From Flammulina velutipes (taxonomy: Eukaryota > Basidiomycota > Agaricomycetes > Agaricales > Physalacriaceae), in assembly GCA_011800155.1 (NCBI GenBank), contig CM022368.1, forward strand, positions 2,542,001-2,606,000: a DNA stretch of 64,000 nt, written 5' to 3'. The notes under the pieces are model-generated. The model ran no database searches. It was not told the DNA's origin and saw only the letters and a program-made list of their open reading frames with translations. The position numbers and the translations under genes were made by a program. Positions 28,985-41,271 of the stretch are shown in pieces (the stretch's first letter is position 1; each line of letters opens with the position of its first letter).

Positions 28985-29760
28985 GATCATCGTCCGTTGT
29001 GTTTACAAGTGTCTTCATATCTCATGCTGAGCGTGGGGATGAACGGTATGCTCAGAGGGCTGCGAATGTACTTAGCACGGAATTATACAAATCGAATTAT
29101 CGAAGAGCAACATACCTGGGGAGAACTCGCGGATCGTACGTCCAATTCCATGCACTTACTTAAACTCGATGGCAGCAAAGTCATGTGTATCGCCGGACAG
29201 AGTAATGACGTTAGGGATCGAGTGAAAGGCCTCTAACAAGTCTTTGGATTCCGTGGAGAAGCTCGCCCACGAGTCCACTACAGCATTCACAGCGTCGTGA
29301 ACGGCACAAATGTGACAAAAATATTGAAACCAGCAGCTTCGTTGATCTATGAAAGACATTGAGCTCATGTTTGTAGATGTGCTTATCTAGGGAGGTTTGC
29401 AACCAGTCGTAGAAAGGCATGACGCGAAAAGAAAGGTATTCATTGCCAGTCACCATGTCCAGCAAAATCGTTGTCAACCTACTTGGGAATGTCAGATCTT
29501 GTCATATTCAAAATAGAATCGAATACCTCTTGTTTGTCGTAAGTATGGTAGCTATAGAGTTGAGTGAGAGGCAAGCATGTAGAAGCATAGTTAATTGAAC
29601 ACGACGGTGTTTGTATATTTCACGGCAGCTGGGGCTTTGGTAGTCCCTACGCTTCCTCGTTGGCTGGAGGCCAGAACGCAATAGTTGCACTTTGAAGATA
29701 GACGGACTGCATGGCAATCCTGGAACATGAAAGTCAAGTGCAAGTAGCAGTGCTTAGGTC
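28985..29760 (-). pseudogene. broken duplicate of the PhoD-like phosphatase gene
   Basis: The plus-strand DNA here closely follows that of the intact gene at 25460-26350, in the same orientation. For example 29169-29288 parallels 25673-25796 (gccggacagagtaatgacgt against gccggacaagataatgacgt). The matching protein pieces are VVDSWASFSTESKDLLEAFH (intact copy: VVDSWAGFPTERKDLLEALH) and VITLSGDTHDFAAIEF, so the metal-ligand region is still recognisable. Frames are broken by small indels and stops, the part encoding the membrane spans is missing, and the DNA at about 29727-29762 then matches the sequence around the intact gene's start codon (about 27405-27440). This is a deleted, frame-broken relic. 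The intervening HELAH gene separates the two copies. Confidence 0.85.
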
Positions 29761-29796
29761 AGCAAATATCTTTTGGCCTGCGACCACCATCTTATA

Positions 29797-31060
29797 ATGG
29801 AAAACGGAAACGGCATCGAAACACAAACTCAAGTCGAGACGCCCTCTGCGTTTCCAAAGTTCAAAAAGGCCAAAAAGCTCACAAAACCGGCCAGAAAACA
29901 GGTCAAACCAGGCGAAGTTGAACACAAGGAGACTCCTCAGACGGGAAAGGAATATAGTGCGTTATCCAACTCTCTTTTCTATCCATGCTCACCCAGAGGC
30001 AGACATCTGGTACAACAAATGGGCTGGAGGTGACCGAGAGGACAGCTACTCAAAGTATGTTCAACTAAGCCCATCTCTCATTCGTTTACTGACGTTTGAC
30101 CAGCAAGCACAAAGCTCAAACGCGCTGCAACGTCAAGAAGGATTCTGGCCTCACGCGTGCAAACACCACTGGTGCTAAATACATCTGTCTCTTCTTTGCG
30201 CGTGGATGCTGTCCATATGGCTGGGAATGCGAATACCTCCACTGTCTGCCAGATCCCAGCACCGCCATGCCGGACAGCGCTAAAGACTGCTTCGCGCGAG
30301 ACAAATTTGCCGACTATCGCGACGATATGGGTGGTGTTGGCAGCTTCAACAGGCAGAATCGTACACTCTACGTTGGACGCATCAAGGAAACTGGCACGGG
30401 TCTAGAGACAGAGGAAATCGTTCGCAGACACTTTAAAGAGTTTGGCGAAATCGAACGAGGTCCGTATTCGAATGGGTATGAGTTACAGTCTGCTAACACC
30501 GCGGTTTAGACGACTCTGAAACTGGATGGGCAGTCAAAGTGCTCCAGTATCGCAGCGTGGCATTCGTCACGTACAAGTCTGAATTCCATGCACAGTTTGC
30601 CAAGGAGGCGATGGCATGTCAGTCCCTGGACAACGACGAAATACTGAATGTTCGGTGGGCGACCGAGGATCCGAATCCGACGTCCAAAGTGTCGGAGAAG
30701 AGGAGACTGGAGGACATGGGCCAAGAGGTGATACGGTCTAAGATGGATCCTCGCATCGTAGATGCTGTAAGGACTATCAGGGCGTTGGAGGATGGCGACG
30801 TTCTGGACGAGGAAGGATATATTGCCGAAGAGGGCGACGAGCCACAGCGGAAGCGGCAGAGAATGGAGATTGAAGACGAGATGTCGACGCCACCGTCAGC
30901 AGACACAAAGGGTGGCCTGTTGAGCGCGGACACGTTGGAGGGACTAAAGTACTTTGCAGAGATCCGACAAAGGAACGGTGGGCAAGTACAAGCAAGACCT
31001 GCGCCTCCGCCGGTTGCTGGGCTTGGCCTTGGAGACTATGGCAGTGATGAAGACGAGTAA
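29797..31060 (+). CDS. CWC2: pre-mRNA splicing factor Cwc2
   Basis: RNA-binding protein of the Prp19-associated complex that contacts U6 snRNA and helps shape the spliceosome active site. The start MENGNGIETQTQVET is at 29797. The Torus/zinc finger region has AQTRCNVKKDSGLTRANT and a CCCH finger (CLFFARGCCPYGWECEYLH). The RRM follows, with NRTLYVGRIKETG (RNP2-like) and SVAFVTYKSEFHAQFAKEAM (RNP1-like). Cwc2 motifs LNVRWATEDPNP and a Gly/Asp-rich end (GLGLGDYGSDEDE) complete it. Introns are short. Its upstream flank directly abuts the phosphatase relic. Confidence 0.93.
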
Positions 31061-31247
31061 ATACGCGGTGTACTTATGTTACCTTTAATGGCGAAAGCGG
31101 GATTGAACATTGTATTTTACGTTGCTTACATCACCATTACATCTTGAACATTGACGGTCATTGTGCCCAGCTTGTTCTCGCTTTGTTCGTCGTCCTTTGC
31201 TCTCCCATTGTCCATGTTGGCCTTTGAGCATCGTATAAAAGGCCACC

Positions 31248-33240
31248 ATGGTTTCCCTCATTTCCCCCGCTCATTTACCACCATCTTTCGACGCGTACGC
31301 TGACTATCCGATGGCCTCTTCCTCCTCGACGTCGTTCTACCCGCCTCCCCCCGGCGACGATGACTTTCCGCCCACTCAAGAGGCCTCTCAGTCGCAGACA
31401 TCCTATATTTCTCCGGACTTTACGTCTTGGGCCATCCTCGATCCTTTTGATCAATCTATGCCGCAGCTTGACTTTGGAATACCATATCCCATCATTCAGA
31501 TTGGACGTCGCCCTCCCCCTTACAACATGTTCTGCCTGGAAGGCCTGAAAATCAGCGCCATTCATTGCAAGATCGAGTGGGACGGCTTCGGGGGATACAA
31601 ACTGCAGGACTTGTCACATAACGGAACTTTCGTGAGTTTAGGACGCGTTTTTCGCCCATTCCAAGTCTTACCATCCATCAAGGTTAATGATGTCCGCGTC
31701 CCCAAGGGCCAATGGCGAGTCATCAGGAATGGTGACATCCTTGCTTTCGGAAGTCGACACCTGTACAGTAAGCAATCCCACCAGCCTCTTCATGCATAGT
31801 GTTTATCGTCGCGAACAGAATACGTTTTCAAAGCGACTAATCTCGACGGAATCAACGATCCCAGATTCAAGTACGAGATCATCCAAAGTATAGGCTCGGG
31901 ATCCTTCGGCGACGTCTACAAGGCTCTTGTCCGTGAGACAGGTACTTATGTTGCTATCAAACACATACGCCTCGCGAAGAAAAGCTATGACGCCTCTCTG
32001 GTCAAGAGGGAATTGGTGATGTTAGAGACCTTCAAACATCCTAACATTGTCAAGTTCCACCATGCCTACGCTTGTACCGGAGACGGGATACCAGGTGCTG
32101 GTGTCCGTGCGTAGTCCTATTCACAGCTTGGTTTCGCATTACTGACTGTTCCGTAGGACTTGTTCTCGAATATGTGGATGGTCTGGATATCGCCAATTGG
32201 TCCGCGGACCGACATGTTATCGATGAGGCCATGTATCAACATTTCTTCTACCAAATATGCGAGGCCATGGGGGTAAGTTCTATCTGTGATCGTGCTATAC
32301 TCAGACTCAACGTATCTTCAGTATCTGCACACACTCAATGTTGCCCATCGTGATTTGAAGCTCGAGGTAAGTCCTCTTGAACCTGTTCTCAATGTTTGCT
32401 CACGTATCATAGAACGTGTTATTGACTTCCCACGACCCACCCATCATCAAGATCGCCGACTTTGGTCTCGCTAAAGTTGTAGACTCGCGGCTCACCCATT
32501 TCAAGGTCCGTTCGTTGTTGCTTCTATAGGTGCACTAGACTAACATTCTTTCCAGACAAACTGTGGGACGCCCATTACCATGGCACCAGAGCAGTGCTCC
32601 GCATCAACATATACAACAATTGTCGACAGTTGGGCTGTGGGAACGATGCTCTACATGCTGTATGTTCCCCTGGAATCTATCCTCTAACGGTGACTGACCT
32701 CTACCTAGCGTGTGCAACGAGTTACCCATCTGGGGTCGGAGGGGTAATCCTCATTGGTATAGGAACGCTGCCCAATGGAAAGCCGATCTGGGGGAAGTCT
32801 TGGAAACCTTCAACGCCACCCCAATCAGCTCTGCAGGTATGATCCTCATCGATAGACTTTCATCCAACACTGACGTGAAAATCACAGCGAAATCGTTCAT
32901 AAACTGCCTGTTGCAATGGGATCCCGACCACAGGGCACCACTTCTCTCGATGCTGGATGAAGAATGGATGCAGGAATATCTCCCGCCTGTCTATGACTTC
33001 ACCTCCGACCCTCCCGTGAAGCAGAGGGACTTGCGTAGGGCGCATAGTAATGTACGCCCTCCGTTTCCTCGGCCGGGTGGGAACAGGGCATTGCCTTCCT
33101 CGAGGGTGCCCACGTCTCCCGAGCAAACCGGGACTGGGACTGTGATGCCCGACACAGTCCCTGGCGCTGATTTGCATCTATATGTTCCCACCGTTCAGGA
33201 CACATCGGGCAGCGGCAGCATCCCGGGTCTTGGGCATTAA
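31248..33240 (+). CDS. FHA-domain checkpoint-type protein kinase (Chk2/Cds1-like)
   Basis: Ser/Thr kinase with the layout SQ/TQ cluster, FHA domain, kinase domain, as in Chk2/Rad53/Cds1 DNA-damage kinases. Near residues 40-52 PPTQEASQSQTSY holds one TQ and two SQ sites for ATR/ATM-type kinases. The FHA core reads IQIGRRPP, KISAIHCKIEW, LQDLSHNGTFV. The kinase has IGSGSFGDVYKAL (P-loop), VAIKHIRL (Lys), HRDLKLEN and IADFGLAKVV. The activation segment ends CGTPITMAPEQC, where most kinases have an aromatic residue before APE. The tail is Pro/Ser/Thr rich. The first ATG (31248, CCACCATGG context) is only 8 bp past a TATAAAA (31234-31240), so the in-frame Met at 31311 may be the real start. Confidence 0.85.
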
Positions 33241-33666
33241 ATGGCTTTTTGACGCCACATTTCTTGAACCTTCCATCCACGCATCATCTCATTTATCTGT
33301 TCACAACTTCATATACTCCTTGGATTTTCATTGCTCTACTGATGTTCTGCACCTGCTATTTACATACTTACCTATCACACTGTACAATGCTATCTTCTCG
33401 TTTTTAACCCCCGGGGCCAATGTTATGCCAAACAAAGCCAAGCATATCTTAACGGTTTGTCTCTCGCGTTCATCATGATCAGTATTCAAGTCTCGCGTAC
33501 ACGGCGTACACCCTCGTTGACGAGTATGAAAAAACTATTCTTCTCTACTTCGTGGAAGCCGGCTAGTGACGGTTTTTAACGGTCCGTCGGGCCGCATTTC
33601 TGGGCAGTTGTATACCCCACAAATACCCCGCGATAATTCCTATACTGCTGCTCTCAGAACACCATC
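33241..33666. other. intergenic region
   Basis: This holds the 3' flank of the FHA kinase gene and the upstream flank of the DUF2264 gene. The first half is pyrimidine-rich and AT-rich. I see no open frame with coding character, no tRNA and no repeat. Confidence 0.5.
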
Positions 33667-35703
33667 ATGCAAGCCTTTGGAAAGAATACACCACTCGGGG
33701 ACAATCCTATCGAGACCAAAGACGATCTCAAGAAATTTCTTACTGACCTACTGGATGCATTGGAACGCCACACTTCTCCCGGCGGCGCTCGGATCCATCT
33801 AGGATACACGGGGACACATTTCGACGAAACCGCTGCTCATCTTGAAGGGTTCTCTCGACCAATATGGGGGCTCGCCTCGTTGTTGGCGGGAGGGTATGAC
33901 TATTCTGGGACGGTTCGATGGGTAAATGGTTTGGCGAACGGCACCGACCCAGAGAGTGACGAGTTCTGGGGAAACATGCGCGATAAAGATCAACGCATGG
34001 TAGAGTGCTCTGCGCTTGGATTTGCGATCGCCGTTGCCCACGAGAAGCTCTGGGATCCACTCTCCGAAGTGGCAAAGACAAAGGTGGCGGATTGGCTGGG
34101 CGGTATGAATGACAAGGAGATGCCAAACACCAACTGGCTTTGGTTTCGAGTGAGATTCCTCCCAAAGCAGCTAATTCTATTAACACTGAGAATCGTACAA
34201 CGTTTAGGTATTCGCCAACTTGGGTCTGTCGAAAGCTGGTTCCCCACGCTTTGATGCGAAGCGCATGAAGGCGGATCTTGACCATCTCGATACGTTCTAC
34301 ATCGGAGATGGATGGTCCCGCGACGGGCCGGAAGGGGTCGTCCAGCTGGACTACTACTCTTCATCTTTTGCGATTCAATTCGCACAGCTTGCCTACTCCA
34401 AGCTGCAACAAAAGGAAGATCCTGTGCGATGCGAGGAGTACCGCGACAGAGCTCGGCAGTTTGCCCTAGATTTTGTCCGCTACTTTGATTCGGAAGGTGG
34501 GTCAGCAGGATGGACTTGATGCAAGCAATTTGTACTCACCCGAGTATAGGCCGTGCGATTCCGTTCGGAAGAAGTTTGACGTACAGATGGGCTATGTCCT
34601 CGTTCTGGGGCGCTTGCGCTTTTGCCGACCTCGACCTGCCCGCTCCACTCACATGGGGTGTCGTCAAAGGCCTTCAATTGCGCAACGTACGATGGTGGGC
34701 AAAGCAAGCAGGCGCGTTCAACTCTGACGGCACCTTGACCATCGGCTACGTTTATCCCAACCACAACATAACCGAGAACTACAATTCACCTGGATCGCCT
34801 TACTGGTGTTGTAAATCATTCGTGACTCTTGCGCTGCCCGATTCCCATCCTTTCTGGACCGCCACTGAGGAGCCATATCCTCAATCCCTTCTGGGCACGG
34901 TAAAGATATTGAAACATCCTTTCCACATCGCGACGAATTTGGGCGGGCATACTTTTATCCTTTCGTCCGGACAGCAATGTTCGTATCCCGTCAAACAAGG
35001 TCCAGCAAAGTACGGCAAGTTTGCGTACTCTTCCGCCTTCGGATACAGCGTTCCCGTTGGCAACGGCACACTCGAAGAGGTAGGCGGCGATAATGCACTG
35101 GTTCTCAGCGACGACGACGGCGAGACGTGGAAGTGCCGACGAGACACGAGGGAGGCGCGATTCGAGCACGACAAATGGCTTCGTTCAATGTGGTATCCCT
35201 GGAAGGACGTCCAAGTTGAAACGTGGCTAGTCCCTCCCCAGGCAGACGCGCCGCTCTGGCATCTGCGTGTTCACCGAATCCGGAGTGGGCGACCACTCTT
35301 CTCTGCCGAGGGCGGGTTCGCGATATATGGGCAGCGACAGGACGGAAGAGCACTTGACCCAATATTAGGGGAAGGAGAAGAGTTTGGCACGCTTGAGAAG
35401 GGTGGCGAAGCGCGGGCAGCGTCTAAGGCTGGTGTCGCTGGTATCGTTGACCTGAGTGCCAGACCATCAGGAAGAGTTGGGCAAGCGTTGAGAACTGACG
35501 CCAACACGAATTTGATCGTACCCCGAGCAGTCATGCCTACGCTTCGTGCAGACCATTCGGGAGATGGGAAGGATGTTTGGCTTGTAACTGGTGTGTTTGC
35601 GCTCCCGAGTGTGGGGGACGCAGAAGGAGCTGTACCAGGATGGCTGAAAGAGTGGCAGAAACGTCCAGTTGTACCGGATGAAATAGAAAAGCTTATTGAA
35701 TAA
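33667..35703 (+). CDS. DUF2264 domain protein
   Basis: Member of the DUF2264 family, found in bacteria and fungi, with an (alpha/alpha)-toroid-like N-terminal part and a beta-rich C-terminal part; linked by context in other organisms to polysaccharide use, but no activity is assumed here. Landmarks are [121 protein letters not shown] and [20 protein letters not shown]. Three to four exons; introns near 34149-34206 and 34494-34550. It ends [11 protein letters not shown] at 35703. There is no signal peptide, so a cytosolic protein is likely. Length about 640 residues fits the family. Confidence 0.85.
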
Positions 35704-36127
35704 ATAGGACATGTACATGTATGGTTCAAATTGCAACGCTAATTCAAGTGGCGGTACACGAAGTCCTGCTTCGTAAGAAACGACACATTATCTGGGTACG
35801 GATACGGTGATTATCTGAGCTATCACAATGGGTAAATTCGCCGTATGCTTCATTGAATGACATATTCAAATTGCAGTGGTGCGCTCTGACGCGACTTGGA
35901 CCCACGCGATGGCATGTTTGGCATGGCCGTCCGGCGGCACGGTTCGTAGCTTTGTTCTTCGTCTGGATTGACAAGCTCGCATTAGGCGTGAAGAATTGTT
36001 GGACATATAGCCCATGGAAGTCGACTGACGACGACGGCGAACACAATTAACGACGCGGACACCGCCGCTCATAATTCACCTATATGATAGCATTTTGCAC
36101 ATATGTGCATCTATCTCTTTCTCTTCC
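35704..36127. other. intergenic region
   Basis: No gene supported. Short frames on both strands are not convincing. The next start codon is at 36128. Confidence 0.5.
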
Positions 36128-37171
36128 ATGTCAAATCCACTCAGGTTGTCCGAAGTGTTTCTTTCTCCGAACGCTGGTTCTGTGGAGCCGCATCGCGTAG
36201 TAAAGCCCTTTGACGTATGTTTCTGCTCAACAACAATGTAAAAATATGCCAATCTTCCATCAGCCGATGGACACTATGGAATATGGTTTAGGTCTCGAGC
36301 GTGGCTGGCTCATCGATCTCTTGTCGAGGACAAGCGAGTACTCGGACCTTATCTGGGACGACAGTGCGTTGTCGAACATTCTGTGCTTTTTCTTCCATTG
36401 ACCAAGTCGGTAGTGAACAGCGAAGTTTATGAAGATCTCATGCGGCATCGTATAGCGCTGCTCCCGGAGCCAGACGTTGTCGCCAAAGTTGGCGACCTCT
36501 TCCGTAGGAATTTCCTAGAGTGTTCCATGAAGGAGAGAACTCATTTCTTGGAGGTATGTTTTATTGTGTCTCGAAGCGCGGTCACCTGATGTCGCGACCA
36601 ACAGGTCTTGCCCTTTATGGAATACACATACACACTTCTTCCGGTATGCGATCCCGTTCAGCTGCCCATCTATGTCAAGAACTTGGACGCACAACCCATC
36701 TTTGAGCCCCTCACCATCCGCACTAAAATTCATCCCTGTTTCTTACTCGTCAAAACCGCCTGCTACGGCGCCATGTACCATCCTAAGACGCGCTGCGTGC
36801 TCGACGACGAAACATTTCGTCGTGTTGCGTGGGCCAGCATCGACGGGTTTGGCTTAGTGCCAATGTCGTGGTTGGGAGATGACTCCCCGAAATATAACAA
36901 TCGCCCCCTTGTGTTCGCCAAGCAAGATCTACCACCGCCCATTTTCGGAGTCAATCAGACCGTCAAGATGCAGGAGGCAAACTTGACTGCTTCCAAGGAG
37001 AAGATGAAATTAGAGAAGCTGAAGACGGTGGACAAGACAAACAGTGATGCACCACGACAGATACAGGCGTCGGCGTCATCTGCAAAGGTAGAAGCACCAT
37101 CGTATGAAGATATAGGCGTTGGTATGGGCGTCGTGGATATGGCGTGGCTATTCGACACAATAAATCTCTGA
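36128..37171 (+). CDS. unrecognised paralogue family, copy A
   Basis: Protein of about 300 residues with no function I can name; copies B (55625) and C (56731) are its relatives. Four exons: MSNPLRLSEVFLSPN to PFD (intron 36215-36263), PMDTMEYGLGLERGWLIDLL to WDD, MNSEVYEDLMRHRIALLPE to THFLE, then VLPFMEYTYTLLPV to the end. Conserved parts among copies are EYGLGLERGWLIDLLS, TSEYSDLIWDD, LFRRNFLECSMKERTHFLE, EPLTIR(T/S)K(I/L)HPCFL, VLDDETF, and WLGDDSPKYNNRPLVF. The C-terminal third is Lys/Ser-rich, varies most between copies, and ends DIGVGMGVVDMAWLFD. No signal peptide or membrane span. The shared intron positions show that the copies arose by DNA duplication, not retrotransposition. Confidence 0.75.
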
Positions 37172-37365
37172 CGCTTGCATCTAACAAATCGTATGTGCCC
37201 CAAATGTTATCGGATAATTTGGGTGGCGCTGTCAATACAAGCCCAACTTTGCAAACCTGCAAAATCGACGCTGAACCGACTAGTAAGACTTGAATTATCG
37301 GACATTCGTTTTGGTCACTGCTTAAAGTGGAAAGCTAAAGCGGACCCGGGAATCATCATACTTCT

Positions 37366-38915
37366 ATGCGAGTTGCGTTCATCCATCCTGACCTTGGAAT
37401 AGGTAACAACAGCCTTTTCTGCGTTGTATGGACTGATGACAACCAATACAGGCGGCGCTGAGCGACTTGTTGTCGACGCTGCGCTTGGACTGCAAAAGCT
37501 GGGCCATTCTGTTGCAATCTACACAAGCCACCATGACGCCAACCATTGTTTTGAAGAAACAAAAGACGGTACGCTCACTTCTTCGTCGCCACAGAACGTG
37601 TACTGAACTGAACAGGATAGGTACTTTAACGGTACACGCCGTCTCTCCTCCATTTCCTCGTTCTCTGCGTGGAAAACTGCACATTCTGTTCGCGCACCTC
37701 AGCCAGATACATCTCACTGCCCACGTCCTCAGTCCATCTGCATCGGAATACGATGTCTATTTCGTCGACCAGCTCTCGACATGCATCCCTCTTTTGCGCT
37801 TACTGGCTAGAAAGCGGGTTGTATTCTACTGCCATTTCCCCGATAAACTGCTAGCAAACGGGGCATACGTCGAGGGACAAATGAGGGGCAGGGGAAGTTT
37901 GCTGAAACGCATCTATCGCTGGCCAATGGACTGGTTGGAAGAGTTTACAACACGTACGTTTCCAGTGTGCACAAGCATTGTCGCTAAACTTGTCACAGGC
38001 CAGTCGGATGTTATCCTTGCAAATTCCCGCTTCACAGCGACCGTGTTCAAGGCATACTTTCCAACCATCGCTGTTCAGCCTCGAGTCATCTATCCTGGAA
38101 TCAACATTGACGCGTATGAAGCGGCCGTCGACGTGTCCGCGCCGGAAATCATCCAAGTGATATCCTCGCGGCCCTCCTTCATCTCCCTCAACCGATTCGA
38201 GGCAAAGAAGAACGCTGCTCTTGCGGTATCTGCTTTCGCCAAGGTCGTTCGCAACATATCTCCAAGACCACGTCTGGTCGTCGCAGGCGGCTACGATCCC
38301 AGAGTGGAGGACAACATGATGACCTTGTATTCTCTCATTGACTTGGCAAAGGCGCATTCCTTGACCTACAATGTCATCGCGCCTGCCTCTTCACGGACGA
38401 ACATCCCTCCACTGAACATGACCCCCGACAATCCCGACATCCTCTTCCTTCTCAACTTCACCATGACACAGCGAACGGCGCTACTCTGCAGTCCCAACAC
38501 ACTCGCACTGCTCTATACCCCTGCGAACGAACACTTTGGGATCGGACCAGTGGAGGGCATGATTGGAGGGATACCGGTACTGGCGTGCAATTCTGGCGGT
38601 CCTGTGGAAAGTGTCGTGGACGAACCTCGGGACGCTCGCACGGGATGGCTGCGACCACCAGAAATTGACCAGTGGACTCAAGCTATGAAACAGATTGAAG
38701 CGATGAGTGTGGAGGAGAGGGTACAGCTGTCCGTTAGGGCAAAGGACCGCGCTCGTTCGCTGTTCAGTATGGACGCTATGGCTAAGGATCTGGAATCTGT
38801 CCTTCGCGATGCCATAAACATGGGACAGCCCGGTTATGGCGTCTTTGTCCTGCTAGTGCTCGCATCTTCCCTCTTGTATATCGTGATCTCGTTTATTAGG
38901 TCTATCTCAACATAA
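37366..38915 (+). CDS. ALG2: ALG2 mannosyltransferase, copy 1
   Basis: GDP-Man:Man1-2GlcNAc2-PP-dolichol alpha-1,3/1,6-mannosyltransferase of N-glycan precursor assembly, on the cytosolic face of the ER. The product starts [20 protein letters not shown], the GT-B N-terminal hallmark, followed by [44 protein letters not shown] and [10 protein letters not shown]. The GT4 donor-site region shows [43 protein letters not shown] and [11 protein letters not shown]-terminal hydrophobic span ([19 protein letters not shown]) fits ALG2 topology. A 45-nt intron at about 37957-38001 is a multiple of three and free of stops; the second copy has a stop in the same intron, so splicing is real. It is convergent with the P450 at 39002. 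Confidence 0.95.
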
Positions 38916-39001
38916 AACTGACGGGTACTACTTGCGCAATATTCCCCGCAAGCACTCATACTGTCAACAACATTCTTCGAAGTTTCCCCGACATCGACGC
39001 A

Positions 39002-41271
39002 TCAATCTTCATCCTCCGATACCAGTTTAACAGTCATCTTGAGCTGTGAACCTTTTTCTTCTTCGCCCTTCATAGTTGGAGTCATAGCGAAGCAAGCCTC
39101 CCGACGGATTTTCGTCGGGTCAACATCGGGCGCTAGACTGAACTCGAAATTGCCAACAAGCTCAGCGAGAAAGGCTTGGAGCTCCATAAGTCTGGAAGGG
39201 AATGAGAACTATCAATACTTCCACAGATAGTTGTTACTCACGCGAAACGCCACCCAATGCAGGATCTTGCTCCACCGCCAAAGGTGAACCTAAGCACAAC
39301 TACGTCAACATCGAGAAGGTTTGCTACCCCAACGAACTCTTACACGTTAGCGTAGACTCCAGGCAGGGCACCGTCGTTGTAGATAGCATCCTTCTTGAGC
39401 CAGCGATCTGGGTTGAAGGTGTGGGCATCCTGGCCGAATACGTCTTTATGGCGATTATATCCAGCGATGGATGCGATGAGGATCGTTCCTTTCTTCACGG
39501 GGAGTTCGGTCAATGTCTGTCCAGTCTTGGTGACAATGGGACGGTGCAAAGGCAGGACTTCATCCTTTTCAGCCTGCCGGAACTGGTTGTACACGACGGG
39601 GTGGACGCGAAGCGTTTCCTGCTATAGTGTGAGACTCGTCTAGTGTCTTCGTACGTTGACTGACCTTGACTACAGCGCCGAGATAGTGCATTGTATCGAA
39701 ATCGGCGGAAGTGAATTCAGATCGACCTTGCGCTGCCATGTGCTGCTTGGCCTCCCGAATCTCTGCTCGCAGTTTGTCCTGGATACTCTTGTTTCTAGCA
39801 AACTCCAACAATGCAAAGGTCAAACTGTTTGCAGTCGTCTCGTGCCCGGCTATAAGAATGGTGTTCATTTGCGCAAGCAACTCCACGTCGCTGAGACCTT
39901 TCCCTCCAGAGCTCGTGTGAGCGTTGACGTTGGCTTTCACTGTAACAATGAATAAATGAACGTTCAGTAACACTGACAGGATGCTGACCCAGTAAGCTCA
40001 TGATATCCTTGCTAGGCTTCCCCTCCTCCAAGGCGGCATATTTCTCGTCAACAAGTTGCTTAGCAATGCTAGTGGATGTGGCACCCGTTTGGCGACCACG
40101 TTCGAGCCGAGTATTGGGCAGATTACTGAGAAGAAATCTCGTCACATTGCGAGGGAGCGTGTCGAGAAGATTGATGAGCAGAATGTCCTTGTTCCTTTGT
40201 ATGTTGAAAAGGTCGAAGCTGGGCGTGGACGGTTAGCAACATCCAGCATCCATTTGGCAGACCTACACAAGGCTGAAGTATCCTTTCGTTAGTTTGTTGT
40301 CGGTGTGGTCTAAAGCGCCGAGCTGGTAGTCAAATGCAACTAGATGGTGGTATCAGATTTGGTGCGCCACGCGAGACAATAATACCGATTACCTTCTCCA
40401 ATCGCGTCAAGGGCAGCCCTAGAAAGCCAATAATGAACATCGACGTCTACTTGTTCAGATGATTCGTTGGATATCATATCGGTCCATTTGGCGCTCAGCT
40501 GTGGAATGGTAAAAGCACGGTTTGAATGCCGCTTAAGAGAGAACAACCTTGCCAGCATGCTTGGAAAATACGGGCACGGCAGATTTAGCTTCGGTACTTC
40601 CGAAGCCCGGAATCCTACTGAAGTGTTAACAAGACACTGCTCATCAGTACGAAGCTCGACATACATGACTCTGCGCTGACGAGTGTGAACATCGCCTATG
40701 AACATCATTATTACTATGAATTAGCCAAATACTAGGCCAGTATACGCACCAATAACGTTGATGAGCCCAGGACCCAGCGCCATCTCCGATAAACAGGTGC
40801 GGGCGGGAGGTTTGTCGAACGAGGTGCCGGCCATCTGCCAGGCGTAGTGAAGGGCTTTGGGATCGGAAATCAAGAGACGTTCTCCCTATGAATACTTCAG
40901 GTCACGGCATATCTGTAGGTAGATATGAGACTTACCCCAAAGGGCGCATGGAGTCTAACGACGTCGCCGTACTTTTCTTGCCATTTGAAGTCCGCCTAGA
41001 GGATAATATGACATCAATAAGCCAGGATGCGCAACGCCCGTTTAGACGTACCTCTCCAGCTTCAGAACGGAGATACTCGATGAAGTTTCCTACATACGAA
41101 GCGTCAGTCTATAGAGATGACGGGAAATGGGCGACGCGGCGCAGTACCGAACAAGAATGAGTCGGAGTCGGGGCCTGGGAGACCAGATAGAGAGAACCTT
41201 GAGTATCGTCTATAAAGCACATAGACAGCGGCAAAGACAGCGAAGGAAAGTAGGATGGCGAAAGAGGACAT
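39002..41271 (-). CDS. cytochrome P450 monooxygenase (intact copy)
   Basis: Microsomal haem-thiolate monooxygenase. The N-terminal anchor is MSSFAILLSFAVFAAVYVLY, then a basic stretch and the proline hinge GLPGPDSDSFLFG. Other marks are the I-helix oxygen-binding motif LIAGHETTANSL, ExxR in KETLRVHPVVYNQF, the HTFNPDRWL segment and the haem loop FGGGARSCIGWRFA with the Cys ligand. It ends SEDED at 39002. More than ten short introns. The family resembles the fungal P450s with AGHETT and PERF/PxRW that often act in secondary metabolism or xenobiotic oxidation; substrate unknown. A TATAAAA on the minus strand (41316-41322) lies about 45 bp upstream of the ATG. A truncated relative is at 58321-59347. 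Confidence 0.92.

Noticed and set aside
28906..29163. Plus-strand frame of 85 codons
   Set aside because: It is antisense to the phosphatase relic and has no coding support of its own.
25085..31060. A metabolic or defence gene cluster formed by PhoD, the HELAH protein and neighbours
   Set aside because: The genes have no shared pathway logic, and the arrangement is explained by a local duplication around a housekeeping gene.
37957..38001. Read-through of an in-frame 45-nt segment in ALG2 copy 1
   Set aside because: The segment has GT-AG ends and the matching segment in copy 2 contains an in-frame stop, so it is an intron in both.
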